In this document: positions 1 through 8,550 of the stretch, one piece after another | Layout of the letters: every line of letters starts with the position of its first letter | How positions within the stretch are numbered: position 1 is the stretch's first letter | Origin: Trichomonas vaginalis G3 | Lineage: Eukaryota; Parabasalia; Trichomonadida; Trichomonadidae | DNA: 64,000 nt | Reading direction: 5' to 3' | Assembly (NCBI RefSeq): GCF_026262505.1 | Contig: NC_067207.1 | Location: forward strand, 30,782,082-30,846,081 | Notes under the pieces: generated by a model | What the model was told of the DNA's origin: nothing | Databases searched by the model: none | The model's input: the letters and a program-made list of their open reading frames with translations, nothing else | Program-made: the position numbers and the translations under genes

Positions 1-1
1 T

Positions 2-406
2 ATTATATTAAATGACGCAAGAGGAATACAACATCCTTTCTATTACGTAAGTCAGAGTAAAGATGGTAAAATATACGTAAGAAAAAGAAAGGTACCATTA
101 GCGAATGCAGAGAGCGACAACATTAAGGTGCATGGCAAGGGTGAAGTCCACGAAGCCCATATAAAACCTTCTGTTCAAACTGAAAAGTCAATAGAACCAG
201 AAGAAAAGAAGCCAGATGTACTTTCAATAACGAACCAAGAGCTTATTGCAAAGTTCGTGAATTTCATTGAAAAACAAACCGAGTCAAAGAACCCTGACCC
301 GCCAGTGAAAGAAGTTGAGACAAAAGAGAATGTACAGTTCATTGAAAATGTCAAGAAACAACTTCCACCACGAATACCAAGAAGAAGAGTGAGAATAATG
401 AAGTAA
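2..406 (+). CDS. C-terminal end of a precursor-like protein (partial at window edge)
   Basis: The frame is open from the first bases of the window, so only about 134 C-terminal residues are visible. A stretch reading HPFYYVSQSKDGKIYVRKR loosely resembles the part of the long element C gene that reads PRYLVSELNDNSTLFMKR, followed in both by acidic, proline-containing linker. The end is basic (PPRIPRRRVRIMK). The capsid gene starts 28 bases downstream, the same order (precursor then capsid) as in element C. I infer a virion precursor or scaffold role from position; the family itself is not recognised. A GTG at 128 could be mistaken for a start but the frame extends past it. Confidence 0.5.
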   Translation: MILNDARGIQHPFYYVSQSKDGKIYVRKRKVPLANAESDNIKVHGKGEVHEAHIKPSVQTEKSIEPEEKKPDVLSITNQELIAKFVNFIEKQTESKNPDPPVKEVETKENVQFIENVKKQLPPRIPRRRVRIMK

Positions 407-433
407 ATAGATATTTTTATCTGAAGTAAATAC

Positions 434-2008
434 ATGCAGAACGAACAGTTAAACGAATTTACTCCAGCAGAGCATATTCATCAGATTCGCTCATATTTCG
501 ATATCATAGACAATGCAGTTCAAATTGGTGACACTAATAGAAAATATTCTGACGCAAAGATTCCATCACAACCTGGAACTGCTAAAGATAACACATGGGT
601 AACATTCAATCTCTCACCTCCTGGTGAAAATATGTTGGACCTTTACAATACATTCATTACGTATAAAATGGAAGGTCAATTTATTGTAGATAAAGAAATT
701 GGTTCAGGTTCCAATAAAACAAACCCACCAGGATTTTGGATTGGTTTCGATGACGCTTTCTATGCAGTTGCTGGATATCAAATCCTTGCAAATGGTCGTA
801 TCGTATATTCTCAAGACAACGCAAGAGAAGAAGCATATATAACTTCAAACTCACAAACTACCGAACAAATAAAGAAAGTAGATGTTTTTTCAAAGACTCG
901 ACATGAAGATGTATGGAGTCATTCGGGAACATGCAGAACAGGACAAATTGTTAGTGGTCCAATTACAGCAGGAAAATCATTTGATTTTAAGCTTCGTTTA
1001 AGAATTCCTGTTAGAAGATTCCTTCCATTAGAAGCTATTCGATTTATTCCAGCTTTTGCAGGAAACATTCAGCTTAAAGTAAAGTTCAGTAGCGACGCCT
1101 TACAATGCACATCTATATCTGTAAATGATATCATTGCTTTCAATCCAACTCTTAAAGTTGCATTTGCTTCAGATTCAAATCCACCGACAAATAAATTTGT
1201 TCCATGGAATGAACCATTCACTATGATAACGAAGGCAGTAGAAGCTAGTGGAACAGTTACTATTACAACTGTAACCCAGCAACTATTTCGAACAAAGATG
1301 GATTTTAATGAATGTTTCATTCATCCAAAGTCATTCTCTTTAGACCCTAACATTTATACAGAACTTGTAGAACATTATACAAACGAGGCTTTATGTTTTC
1401 CTGTTAAAGTTATGGATTGGATTCCTATGGACGGTTCATTCTCAAAGAATACAGATAGTTCAAGTGCAACATTTACAGCAGCTTATACGCCTATTAATGT
1501 TAAAAGTATTTGGGCACTATTTAGAAAGAAAGACAACTATTATGTTAATTTTGAGAACCCTAAGTTTAAATATCTTCAGCTTTCCATGGGAGCTTATGGA
1601 AATATGCCTGCAGAACCTGAAAAATCATATGGACCTGTATTTTATGAAATGGTTGCGAACGCTTGCAATACAAACAATGATATGATTGGATTTAATGAAG
1701 ATGTTATGAGGTCATTGGTGGATGATGGTAGTGTGGAACATAAATGGGATAGCTATGACAACACACATTTCTTATGTGGTTTTCCAACAGAAGTGGACTT
1801 TTGCTTCCAGCAAGGTCAAACATCTACTGCTCCAATAACATACAAATTGTCTGTTAAAGGACCTATTGAACTAGCAACTGAAAACGTACCAAAGCCACTT
1901 ATTGGATTTATGAGGGATTGTTGCTTTGCCATTCAGGTGCGTGCTAATGGCATCCCCATAATAAGATTAGATGACTATAACTTAGCCACGGACGACAGTG
2001 AGGAATAA
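434..2008 (+). CDS. Major capsid protein (double jelly-roll type), element A
   Basis: A 524-residue protein, in the usual size range of Polinton major capsids. About residues 185-215 contain IPVRRFLPLEAIRFIPAFAG, which parallels VPLSSFLIFRFLRYLPNWAG in the element C capsid region, including the preceding KLRLRIP/KLRVP pattern. The rest is rich in beta-type, aromatic and glycine residues with no signal peptide. Such proteins form the icosahedral shell of Polintons and related viruses. It lies just after a precursor-like gene and before small structural genes, a sensible morphogenesis block. The frame looks whole. The assignment rests on this internal similarity and on gene order; the jelly-roll fold itself cannot be seen by eye. 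Confidence 0.7.
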   Translation: MQNEQLNEFTPAEHIHQIRSYFDIIDNAVQIGDTNRKYSDAKIPSQPGTAKDNTWVTFNLSPPGENMLDLYNTFITYKMEGQFIVDKEIGSGSNKTNPPGFWIGFDDAFYAVAGYQILANGRIVYSQDNAREEAYITSNSQTTEQIKKVDVFSKTRHEDVWSHSGTCRTGQIVSGPITAGKSFDFKLRLRIPVRRFLPLEAIRFIPAFAGNIQLKVKFSSDALQCTSISVNDIIAFNPTLKVAFASDSNPPTNKFVPWNEPFTMITKAVEASGTVTITTVTQQLFRTKMDFNECFIHPKSFSLDPNIYTELVEHYTNEALCFPVKVMDWIPMDGSFSKNTDSSSATFTAAYTPINVKSIWALFRKKDNYYVNFENPKFKYLQLSMGAYGNMPAEPEKSYGPVFYEMVANACNTNNDMIGFNEDVMRSLVDDGSVEHKWDSYDNTHFLCGFPTEVDFCFQQGQTSTAPITYKLSVKGPIELATENVPKPLIGFMRDCCFAIQVRANGIPIIRLDDYNLATDDSEE

Positions 2009-2038
2009 AGGATGAACATTTATTTTTAAAGCTTATAA

Positions 2039-2467
2039 ATGAGTTCTTCATCAAGCTCTCGTGAACCTTCACCATCTATGAAACAAACTTTACCAAACGA
2101 TTATGGAGCACCTATTGAATATTTCTTACGAGCTGCACAATGGCAAAGAGCAGTCTCACCAAGGTTAGGTGTTCCACCAGCTCCTGTCAAAAATAGCATT
2201 TGGTCAAGTCCTTATATAAAATATGGTCTCCCACTAGGTTTGCTAGCTACAGCAGGAGCAGTAATGATGTTGAAAAGAAATAAAGCAAATGTTGTAAATA
2301 ATACTGAAGTAGCTGAAGTTAAACAAACTCCAACACCTTCGCCAAAACCAACGCCTTCACAAGCAAAACCTTCAATACTCCTGAACCTATGGAAGTACAA
2401 ACTCCTGTTCAAAAGTCAACTCCTAAACCGACTCCAACATTTAAACCAGAACCTACTCCTCAAATAA
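2039..2467 (+). CDS. Small membrane-anchored protein, function unknown
   Basis: 142 residues. A hydrophobic segment at about residues 62-80 (YGLPLGLLATAGAVMML) followed by a basic KRNK is a good transmembrane helix. The N-terminal part is Ser-rich then proline-containing; the C-terminal part is a Thr/Pro/Lys linker (TPTPSPKPTPSQAKPS). Such short one-pass proteins are common among minor virion or host-exit proteins of dsDNA viruses, but no family is recognised. It follows the capsid gene by 30 bases and is co-oriented with it, with an AT-rich leader ending in ATAAATG. Confidence 0.5.
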   Translation: MSSSSSSREPSPSMKQTLPNDYGAPIEYFLRAAQWQRAVSPRLGVPPAPVKNSIWSSPYIKYGLPLGLLATAGAVMMLKRNKANVVNNTEVAEVKQTPTPSPKPTPSQAKPSILLNLWKYKLLFKSQLLNRLQHLNQNLLLK

Positions 2468-2544
2468 ATCGTAAAACTCCTGCGTTTCCTTACTGAAAAA
2501 ATAACGTTATTTTTATTTAATATTAAAATTTTTATTTGATTGAA

Positions 2545-2781
2545 ATGACGACTAAAGTCACTGAAGCAATGAAACAAAAGTTTTTGGTAGAATACATTAA
2601 ATCAGGAATTATTCCAGAAGGTTTTTACATTCATACTATGAAGGATGGTAGAGTTCAGTTTAGAAAGATAAAGCAACCATTAGATAAAGAAGGAATTTTG
2701 AGAAAGATTAAACTTCATGAGGACAACATTGCTGAACTTAGGAAGAAGTTAGAAGAGTTGGAGAAAGGAAGAGAGTTATAA
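2545..2781 (+). CDS. Small basic coiled-coil protein, unknown
   Basis: 78 residues from the ATG at 2545; an upstream TTG in frame is ignored because the AT-rich leader ends at this ATG. The C-terminal half (KIKLHEDNIAELRKKLEELE) is a clear heptad-type coiled coil; the middle GFYIHTMKDGRVQFRKIK looks like a small beta hairpin. This HxxxDGxxQF-type hairpin is reminiscent of the FHKNGTASISKKK stretch in the protein at 4410-4994, which also precedes a coiled segment. Role unknown; probably a small structural or regulatory protein of the element. Confidence 0.45.
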   Translation: MTTKVTEAMKQKFLVEYIKSGIIPEGFYIHTMKDGRVQFRKIKQPLDKEGILRKIKLHEDNIAELRKKLEELEKGREL

Positions 2782-2822
2782 AGCAATGAATTCAACAGGG
2801 TGAAAAAACAGGTGAAAAAAGA

Positions 2823-2836
2823 GGTGAGATCTCACC
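2823..2836. repeat. 14-bp perfect palindrome in an intergenic GGTGA-rich spot
   Basis: GGTGAGATCTCACC is a perfect palindrome, flanked by further AGGTGA and TCACCT words (about 2796-2848). It sits between two small genes. A related word, GATGGTGAGATCTCAG, occurs at about 8405. It could be a transcription terminator hairpin or a protein-binding site. Confidence 0.5.
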
Positions 2837-2920
2837 ACTTCACCTAAATTTAAATGGATGTTTTCATACGTGTGAGGGTGGTGATATCATTAATTTTTAA
2901 GTTTATTTTTAAATAATTTT

Positions 2921-2939
2921 TTATTTTATTTTTATATAA
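2921..2939 (+). promoter_or_regulatory. Element-type promoter motif (AT-rich, TATTTTTATA then ATG)
   Basis: The bases before the ATG at 2940 read TTTTATTTTATTTTTATATAA. The same arrangement, a T-rich tract then TATTTTTATAWAA directly abutting the ATG, precedes genes at 5028, 33530 and 60211 and, in the variant ending TTGTAAGAA or TTGTATGAA, those at 8551, 9612, 28787 and 35082. It differs from the TCAYT-type host initiator seen at the host genes in this window. Confidence 0.55.
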
Positions 2940-3260
2940 ATGACGAAAACTATTGAGATAACAAACTACAACGGTCATGAGTTCAAGAATTTGTTCTTCG
3001 TTCCTCGTGAAAATACATTCTATCAGATACGAGGGAGAAAGGGTAAAATTAGTTTGAGCGTTTATGAAGGAATGAAGAATGGAAAGTTTATACAAGCATA
3101 CGATACAAACGGTAAACGTGTTTCATTAGCTTTGTCAAAACTTACTAACATTCATTTTGACAGTGATTTTGACCTATATGAAGAAGAAAGTGAGTCAGAA
3201 GATTATGAGCTGTTATGTGAAGCACAGCAATGGGAGGAGTTGCAATACTTTTGTAAGTGA
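2940..3260 (+). CDS. Small acidic-tailed protein, unknown
   Basis: 106 residues, beginning right after the AT-rich leader. The N-terminal half is mixed beta-type (MTKTIEITNYNGHEFKNLFF, IRGRKGKISLSVYEG), the C-terminal third is strongly acidic (DFDLYEEESESEDYELLCEA). I do not recognise the family. It is the last plus-strand gene before a hairpin and the minus-strand integrase fragment, so the hairpin at 3385-3433 may mark its transcript end. Confidence 0.45.
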   Translation: MTKTIEITNYNGHEFKNLFFVPRENTFYQIRGRKGKISLSVYEGMKNGKFIQAYDTNGKRVSLALSKLTNIHFDSDFDLYEEESESEDYELLCEAQQWEELQYFCK

Positions 3261-3384
3261 GAACGTTTATTTTTTACATTAGTGAGGTGAAGTGGTTGGC
3301 GGCTTTATAAATATTTAAGGTTAAGTTGGTGTTTGTGTTTGTGTTGTAAAATATACGTTAACAGTTTTGTAAAGTGTCAAATTC

Positions 3385-3433
3385 ACAAGTATTGCGTACG
3401 GAGGAACGCAGTGCCTCCGTACACGAGACTTGT
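3385..3433. terminator. GC-rich hairpin between convergent genes
   Basis: An inner stem GTACGGAGG/CCTCCGTAC (9 bp, 9-base loop) is enclosed by outer arms ACAAGT/ACTTGT. It lies between the plus-strand gene ending at 3260 and the minus-strand integrase fragment starting its 3' end at 3437. It stands out as a GC-rich island in AT-rich DNA and belongs with the other small GC-rich hairpins of this window. It may stop or process transcripts from both sides. Confidence 0.5.
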
Positions 3434-3436
3434 ATA

Positions 3437-3799
3437 CTAACTTTGGTCGACAATGAAATATTGGTTTACATTTTTTGAACGCAGATAGTTTTTAATATCG
3501 TCTGATTTGAAAGAACTTTCACAGTCAGATGTCAGTTTTGTTGGATGGTATTTGTCAACGAATATTATCAAAGCTGCTAAGATATCTAAAATATTTTTGG
3601 ACTGTAATGGTATGGCTTCACAGTATCTTGTGTTTTGACCGACAAATATTAGCCAGTATGGAGGTCCATCTGTTCTAACTCTCGGAATGTTTTCCAAGAT
3701 ATCCATAAACCAAGCATTTGGTGTTGAACTAAAGATTTTTACCATGAGTGCTTTCTTTGTCGCTTTAGAAACATAGGGGTCCTTGTTCGGATTCGTCAT
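3437..3799 (-). pseudogene. Polinton integrase (rve/DDE type), fragment
   Basis: About 120 residues resembling the first part of a retroviral-type integrase core. The stretch WFMDILENIPR, then YWLIFVGQNTRYCEAIPLQS, and later HPTKLTSDCESSF match the order of catalytic and core strands in Polinton integrases (compare the complete gene at 33530-35062 with YLFAININTRYLYCIPVKG and RGDGDKGF). The protein would insert linear element DNA with a 6-bp target duplication. Here it is a fragment of a fossil element and runs opposite to its neighbours. Confidence 0.65.
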
Positions 3800-3816
3800 T
3801 TTTTAACCCATAAGAA

Positions 3817-4218
3817 ATGGGTTTATTTGGCGCGTTAGCAGGAGTTGCATCCAGATTTTTGCCCGCAGTGGGAACAATAGCCAGAGGTGTATTTGGAGTT
3901 GGAAGGAAGATTTTGAGTACATTAGGTATACTTAAAGAGAAAGCACAACCTATTATACAAACTGTACAGAAAGGTTGGGATGTAGCACGAGATGCAACAA
4001 ATCTTATTCCAAATCCTGAAACAAGAGGAAAAGTTCAAGGATGGATGGACAATGTAGGAAGACAAGCAGGAAACTATTATAACAAAGCAAATGACTACTA
4101 TAACCAAGCAGGACACTATATGGACCAAGGTGAAAGATTCTTTAACAGAGGATATAACCATGCACAACAATGGGTAAACAATAACCAACCTCAACCGCCT
4201 CAAACGTGGGGAATGTAA
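3817..4218 (+). CDS. Small pVI-like membrane-active virion protein candidate, element A
   Basis: 133 residues. The N terminus MGLFGALAGVASRFLPAVG continues into an amphipathic, glycine-rich, small-residue helix, and the C-terminal half is a YNxA/YxQ-rich repeat (NYYNKANDYYNQAGHYMDQG). Small proteins that begin with such an amphipathic helix are typical of minor capsid proteins that sit under the shell and lyse membranes (adenovirus pVI-like, also known in Polintons and virophages). Two shorter relatives starting MAAG-FFKKLWD occur in element B. Its AT-rich leader is short because the integrase fragment lies immediately upstream. Function is inferred from character and context, not from a conserved motif. 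Confidence 0.5.
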   Translation: MGLFGALAGVASRFLPAVGTIARGVFGVGRKILSTLGILKEKAQPIIQTVQKGWDVARDATNLIPNPETRGKVQGWMDNVGRQAGNYYNKANDYYNQAGHYMDQGERFFNRGYNHAQQWVNNNQPQPPQTWGM

Positions 4219-4237
4219 ATTTTTTTACTGAGATGAA

Positions 4238-4390
4238 ATGAACAATACAGCATTGAGACAAATGGGTTCAAGATGGATTTGTCGACTTCCAGCAGTTACA
4301 CAACGTGTTTGTCAAGTTCTTCCTATACCTCAGGAAGTTTTAGACCGACTTAAAAAACAACAACAACCAGTTGAAAACAAACCAAACTAA
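4238..4390 (+). CDS. 50-residue ORF between structural genes, unknown
   Basis: A short frame beginning MNNTALRQMGSRWICRLPAV and ending KKQQQPVENKPN. It starts behind TTTTTTACTGAGATGAA, the same leader (TTTTTTACTGAGATGAAATG) that precedes the next gene at 4410. That shared leader is the main support for its being a real gene. No family recognised. Confidence 0.4.
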   Translation: MNNTALRQMGSRWICRLPAVTQRVCQVLPIPQEVLDRLKKQQQPVENKPN

Positions 4391-4409
4391 AATTTTTTAC
4401 TGAGATGAA

Positions 4410-4994
4410 ATGACCGAAGAAGTTGAAACGGTAGATTTGACACCACAAACAAAAAGTTCAGAACCATTGTCAAAACCTGTCAAAGAACTTACAGATGAAG
4501 AGAAAAATTCAATAATAGAAAGTGCCAGGTCTGGAAATACAAACCCTAACTACAAAGTCACTTTTCATAAAAATGGAACGGCAAGTATCTCAAAAAAGAA
4601 ACAGACTCTCACAAATAAAATATTGAAGTCTGAAGGAGCTTTCGAGACAACAGATGGAAAAGTTTACTTCACTGACCAACAGTTCATTATAGAACATCTC
4701 ATTGACTTAGAGTCGAAATATTCTAAACTTTACAACAAACACAAAAAGTTGAAAGGAAAACAAAAACAAATGGCATATGATATTTATGAAGATGTTGACG
4801 ACACAACTATTCCTGCAAGTGAAGTAAAGTCAGCGGAACCGAAAAGTGACGAAAAACAGATAGAAGAAGAAAAACCAAAAACTGAAGATAAACCAAAACC
4901 AAAGTTTAGTTTGGAAACTAAACCAAGTCAACCTTCATTAGCTGGTATGGGTTGGCGTCAAAGACTTATGGCTTCAGGCGGTTATGTAAAGTAA
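4410..4994 (+). CDS. Unknown coiled-coil protein with Lys/Glu/Pro-rich tail
   Basis: 194 residues. After an N-terminal acidic part, residues about 45-75 form a beta-type segment (YKVTFHKNGTASISKKKQTL), residues about 85-120 a coiled coil (FIIEHLIDLESKYSKLYNKH), and then a long low-complexity K/E/P region. The end is GMGWRQRLMASGGYVK. The leader is identical to that of the small ORF before it. Probably a virion or morphogenesis accessory protein because it sits between the pVI-like gene and PolB; no family recognised. Confidence 0.5.
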   Translation: MTEEVETVDLTPQTKSSEPLSKPVKELTDEEKNSIIESARSGNTNPNYKVTFHKNGTASISKKKQTLTNKILKSEGAFETTDGKVYFTDQQFIIEHLIDLESKYSKLYNKHKKLKGKQKQMAYDIYEDVDDTTIPASEVKSAEPKSDEKQIEEEKPKTEDKPKPKFSLETKPSQPSLAGMGWRQRLMASGGYVK

Positions 4995-5005
4995 AGAGAA
5001 AAAAA

Positions 5006-5027
5006 ATATTTTTTTATTTTTATAAAA
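5006..5027 (+). promoter_or_regulatory. Element-type promoter motif before PolB
   Basis: An A-run then ATATTTTTTTATTTTTATAAAA abuts the ATG of the polymerase region. The match to the sequences before 2940, 33530 and 60211 is close, although those genes are in three different elements. Confidence 0.5.
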
Positions 5028-7179
5028 ATGCCCCCATATAGAATGGATAGAAAATCTGCTAGAATAAAAGCAGAGTTGCAAAGATATGGTTGGAGAGTTT
5101 CGAAGAATTTTAAATATAGGAAGGGAAGACCCATAAAAGTCTATGACAAACTGGCTGGTCTTCGCTACGAAATGGATTTGGAAACAGCACGCGCAAATTA
5201 TCCAAACAGACTAGAGAGGTTAGAAGAAGAACGTCTTATGGACATGCCTTTCGATGCTAGTGAACCTCAAGTTGAGGGACACGACGGCTTTGCCAGATTC
5301 TACTGGAAACATGACGAACAATTGCATCCTTTGAGAAGGAAAAAAGGAAAAGGTGAAGACGCACATGCTCCCATGGAAAGAACAAGATATGCATATGAGA
5401 AGTACCGTGAAGTTAGAAGCCAAATTATATCTGGTCGAACCTTTACAGTAAACTTTGACGAAGGAAAGAACAAAGAAGGCTTCATGGGTGTACTTGCTGC
5501 CATACAAGACGGAAATAAGAAAGGACACAATCTCAGATTGACCATAACAGATTTGGATAGTCACATTTACTATGCACATGGCAATGTCACAACAGCTGCA
5601 ATGCTTCTTGACGCTTTCAAGACTACAAAGAGAGAACAAATGTTTGACTCCGACTCAGACATTTTGAATGCAATTGAAGGAATTGCAAGTGTCAAGTTCG
5701 AATGGTACCAACCTAACCCTCAAGCAGTCAGACAACATGCTGGATACTTTCCGTTCATAAATAAGTCTGACATTGACTTGACAAGGTATGGAATTTACAA
5801 TTCAATTGAAACAATTGTCAACGAACCTTGCATTCTTACATGTCTCAGAACTCTGGTCTTGTTACAGATGAGAAGATGAAGTATCTTGAGTCATGTGTGA
5901 AGACAAGGTACATTCTCAGAGGTCAATTGGCAAAAGTTGCACCGTTGGCAAATGTCAATATCCGAGTCAACATTCCGACTGAGAAAGGTTCTTCACATGA
6001 CGACTATGTTGTTGACAAAGACTTACCATGGTTGAAGATTGTAATTGTCCACAACCACTTCATGTTGAACGAAAGTCTTACAAACCCATTGTTCGGAAAA
6101 GGCAAGTGCAACATTGTCAGAGCTGTAAACATTCTTTTCGAGAAAGGTTTGTTGGAATCAATTCCAGATGACAAGCTGACAGAAACTTTTGTACCAAAAG
6201 ACGAAACAAACTTTTCACTGTTAGCAAGACCAAAAGTTGTTCCAGACAAAGTTATAGTACAAAAGAAGTACACAATTCCACAAGGAGTTGGATTGTTCGG
6301 ATACCAACCTGAACCAGAAGAACTTCCAATGAGGTTGCAAGAACTTCAAGATGCTATAAACAAACTTCCATTGAGACATCCAATTGACGTCAAATTGTAT
6401 TGGAGAGCTTCTGAGTTAGGTCAGAAGGTTTTATATGAAACAGGTTGCTTCGACGATGTTTATGAGATAACAGGAGAAGTTTCTCAGAAGATAAGAGACT
6501 CACTTGAATTTCCACAAACTGGACCAATTGGTTGCAACAAGTTCGACTCAAACGAAAAAATATACTATGTCGACCTTAACGCTGCGTACATGAGGTTTGT
6601 CCAATATATTCCGACTGGAATTCCAAACGAAGATGGTGAGTTCCCGGAAGGAACTATACAGTTGGAAAAGTCATACAACAACTGTATGATATTAGGAAAG
6701 CTTCAAACCCCAAACTTGCAATGACACTCAAATTGCTTATGAATTCGACATGGGGATATTCCATTAAGAAACCTCAAAAGATGAAGAGTAAACATTATGA
6801 GAAGGTCGACAACTTTGTTGAAAGGTTTTCTCCTTTTGTTTTGAAGTACGAGTTCACTCAAGGTCAAAATGGCTTAGTAACCACATTAAAACCTATTGTC
6901 GAACATTGGTCTTACCCTCAGTTCGCAAAGGCAGTCCTTGACAACTACAACAAATTCTTCTCCGAAGTCAAATCCAAAGTTGTGGTTTACTATGAGAACA
7001 TTGACGCACTCATGACGAACGAAGAAGGATACAACAAACTCATTGAAATGGGAATGGTCGGTGAAAAGATGGGCTGTTTTAAGCTAGATAAGGTATTTTC
7101 CGAAGTTCATGTCCTCTCCAAGCGTAAGTATTGGGGCATACTTGAAGACGGCACAGAAATAAAACATTGCATGAAATAA
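5028..7179 (+). pseudogene. polB: Family B DNA polymerase (protein-primed type), broken, element A
   Basis: The region carries parts of a Polinton DNA polymerase in order: a basic N-terminal region, then a palm motif A region (YYVDLNAAYM), a motif B region (KLLMNSTWGYS) and a motif C region (VYYENIDAL). This enzyme copies linear element DNA. It is broken at about two places, so I give only the outer limits. It lies downstream of the structural block and upstream of a penton-like candidate. It is clearly diverged from the polymerase of element B. Confidence 0.75.
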
Positions 7180-7233
7180 AAAATTGCATGAAGTAAAAAC
7201 GTTTTTAAAACCATATATTTTTACATATATTAA

Positions 7234-8094
7234 ATGCTTCAGGTTGAAAAACAAAGAACAAAAGTAGCAGATACAAAACCGTTAGACTATATCTTTACAA
7301 ATGCTGGTAGGACTATATCAGATGAAGAAATTTCATCCCGAGTATACAGGTTTGACTATCCAGTTCGTTGGCTTCAAAGTCCTTCAGATGCAAAGGCAAT
7401 AGGATTTAGAAGAGTTTTGTTTTCAAATAGAACTAACGCATTTATGTTCGCAGTATATTTTCATGGGCAGTATAAAGGTTCTGATGGTCTAATAGACAAA
7501 TTTGACGAAATGAAAATCTTTACAGTTCGTTCAGACGAAAGTCTTGAGAAAACTCTAAATGACTTTCAAACTCAAATAAACAAATATTATTGGGAATTTC
7601 AAGAAAAATACGACTCTTTACTAAATGGAACGTACTATCTGAAACTAGAATATGACAAGATGAACTCAACCGTTTCATTTCAAAAGATTGAAATTAACCC
7701 TCCAAGAGATACAGAGTTTTTATTTTGGGGAGTAGACAAACGTTCTTGGGCACAATTTCTTCGGTTACTAAACCAGAACGAACCATTACCACCAGATGGT
7801 CCATTTAAATTTATACTTCCACCAGCAGATTTGACAGTTTATAGAAACGTGTTCGACCCTCAAAATGTTATGTGCCATGCAAGTTTCAGTTCAAGCAACA
7901 ATAGTTTTCTATGTATTGGTAAGGACTTTTATGACTTTGCTTCTAAATTCTACGAACCACCTAGTAACAGTTTCTCTGACTTTCAAGTTTGGTTCACAAC
8001 AAATGGTGTGCAGCATATAATACCATTGTACTATGACTTTTATCTCGAATTGTCTTTCATATACAACTACGGAAAAGTGCTGAAAAAGTATTGA
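7234..8094 (+). CDS. Minor capsid/penton-like candidate, element A
   Basis: 286 residues, whole frame, no signal peptide. The C-terminal 90 residues (CHASFSSSNNSFLCIGKDF, then FQVWFTTNG, then YYDFYLELSFIYNY) parallel the C-terminal part of the 160-residue protein of element B at 41991-42470 (SLHSNL, FWFKYPDGKK, YDSKDYYSIMLMLEY). Beta-rich character and conservation between two distant elements suggest a conserved virion protein such as the penton, but this is inference. The start follows a TATATTTTTACATATATTAAATG leader. The element-type repeats begin just after its stop. Confidence 0.5.
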   Translation: MLQVEKQRTKVADTKPLDYIFTNAGRTISDEEISSRVYRFDYPVRWLQSPSDAKAIGFRRVLFSNRTNAFMFAVYFHGQYKGSDGLIDKFDEMKIFTVRSDESLEKTLNDFQTQINKYYWEFQEKYDSLLNGTYYLKLEYDKMNSTVSFQKIEINPPRDTEFLFWGVDKRSWAQFLRLLNQNEPLPPDGPFKFILPPADLTVYRNVFDPQNVMCHASFSSSNNSFLCIGKDFYDFASKFYEPPSNSFSDFQVWFTTNGVQHIIPLYYDFYLELSFIYNYGKVLKKY

Positions 8095-8105
8095 AAAATA
8101 TATTT

Positions 8106-8215
8106 TAGGTGGAACCAGGTCCCTCGGTCCCTCGGTCCCTCGGTCATTTTAACTTCTCTGAAAAAGTGTGACAACATGACATTTAGACAACAGTCCAGGA
8201 AATAAACTTCATCGT
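8106..8215. repeat. Cassette-border module, copy 1 (TCCCTCGG x3 plus TGACAACATGACATTT)
   Basis: Three tandem TCCCTCGG units (about 8120-8143) are followed by AACTTCTCTGAAAAAGTG and then TGACAACATGACATTTAGAC. The same module recurs at 9251-9440 (direct) and 10561-10690 (inverted), bracketing accessory genes. Versions with GTGTCACC in place of the TCCCTCGG run occur in element B around 35.7 and 38.2-38.4 kb. Confidence 0.75.
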
Positions 8216-8256
8216 AAATGTTTTGTCATGACTTCTTCATCGTATTCTTTCACCCG

Positions 8257-8345
8257 TTGAATTTTGTATAAAAAGCAACCCGCGGAATTCCGCGGGTTGG
8301 TATATTCTTCACAAAATGCTTGTTTTGAGGTCGAGCCACTTTTTG
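8257..8345 (-). repeat. Inverted copy of a KilA-N gene segment around a GC palindrome
   Basis: The minus strand here carries the segment found inside the KilA-N gene at about 8746-8807, including the 18-bp perfect palindrome CCCGCGGAATTCCGCGGG (8279-8296 here, 8763-8780 in the gene). A third copy lies at about 9427-9515. It is therefore a repeat that is both coding and non-coding. Confidence 0.75.
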
Positions 8346-8436
8346 GCTCCACCGTATTTTTCAACCAAAACTCATTTTTTTCGGCAAAAATATATTTTAG
8401 GTTAGATGGTGAGATCTCAGAACTAGTCTTATACTG

Positions 8437-8511
8437 TTTCAAGACAATGTCCGACGGTTAAGCCACAAACGAATGTCCGACGGTTAAGCCACAAACGAAT
8501 GTCCGACGTAC
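8437..8511. repeat. 25-bp direct repeat pair with ATGTCCGACG words
   Basis: After TTTCAAGACA come three ATGTCCGACG words; two are followed by GTTAAGCCACAAACGA, giving a 25-bp unit repeated twice. The junction TTTCAAGACAATGTCCGACG recurs at about 12087-12106, at the end of the large array, and CACAAACGAATGTCCGACG is also the start of the mini-ORF at 63288-63365. Confidence 0.7.
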
Positions 8512-8550
8512 CACCCAAAAATATTTTTTATTTTTATTGTAAGAACTGAA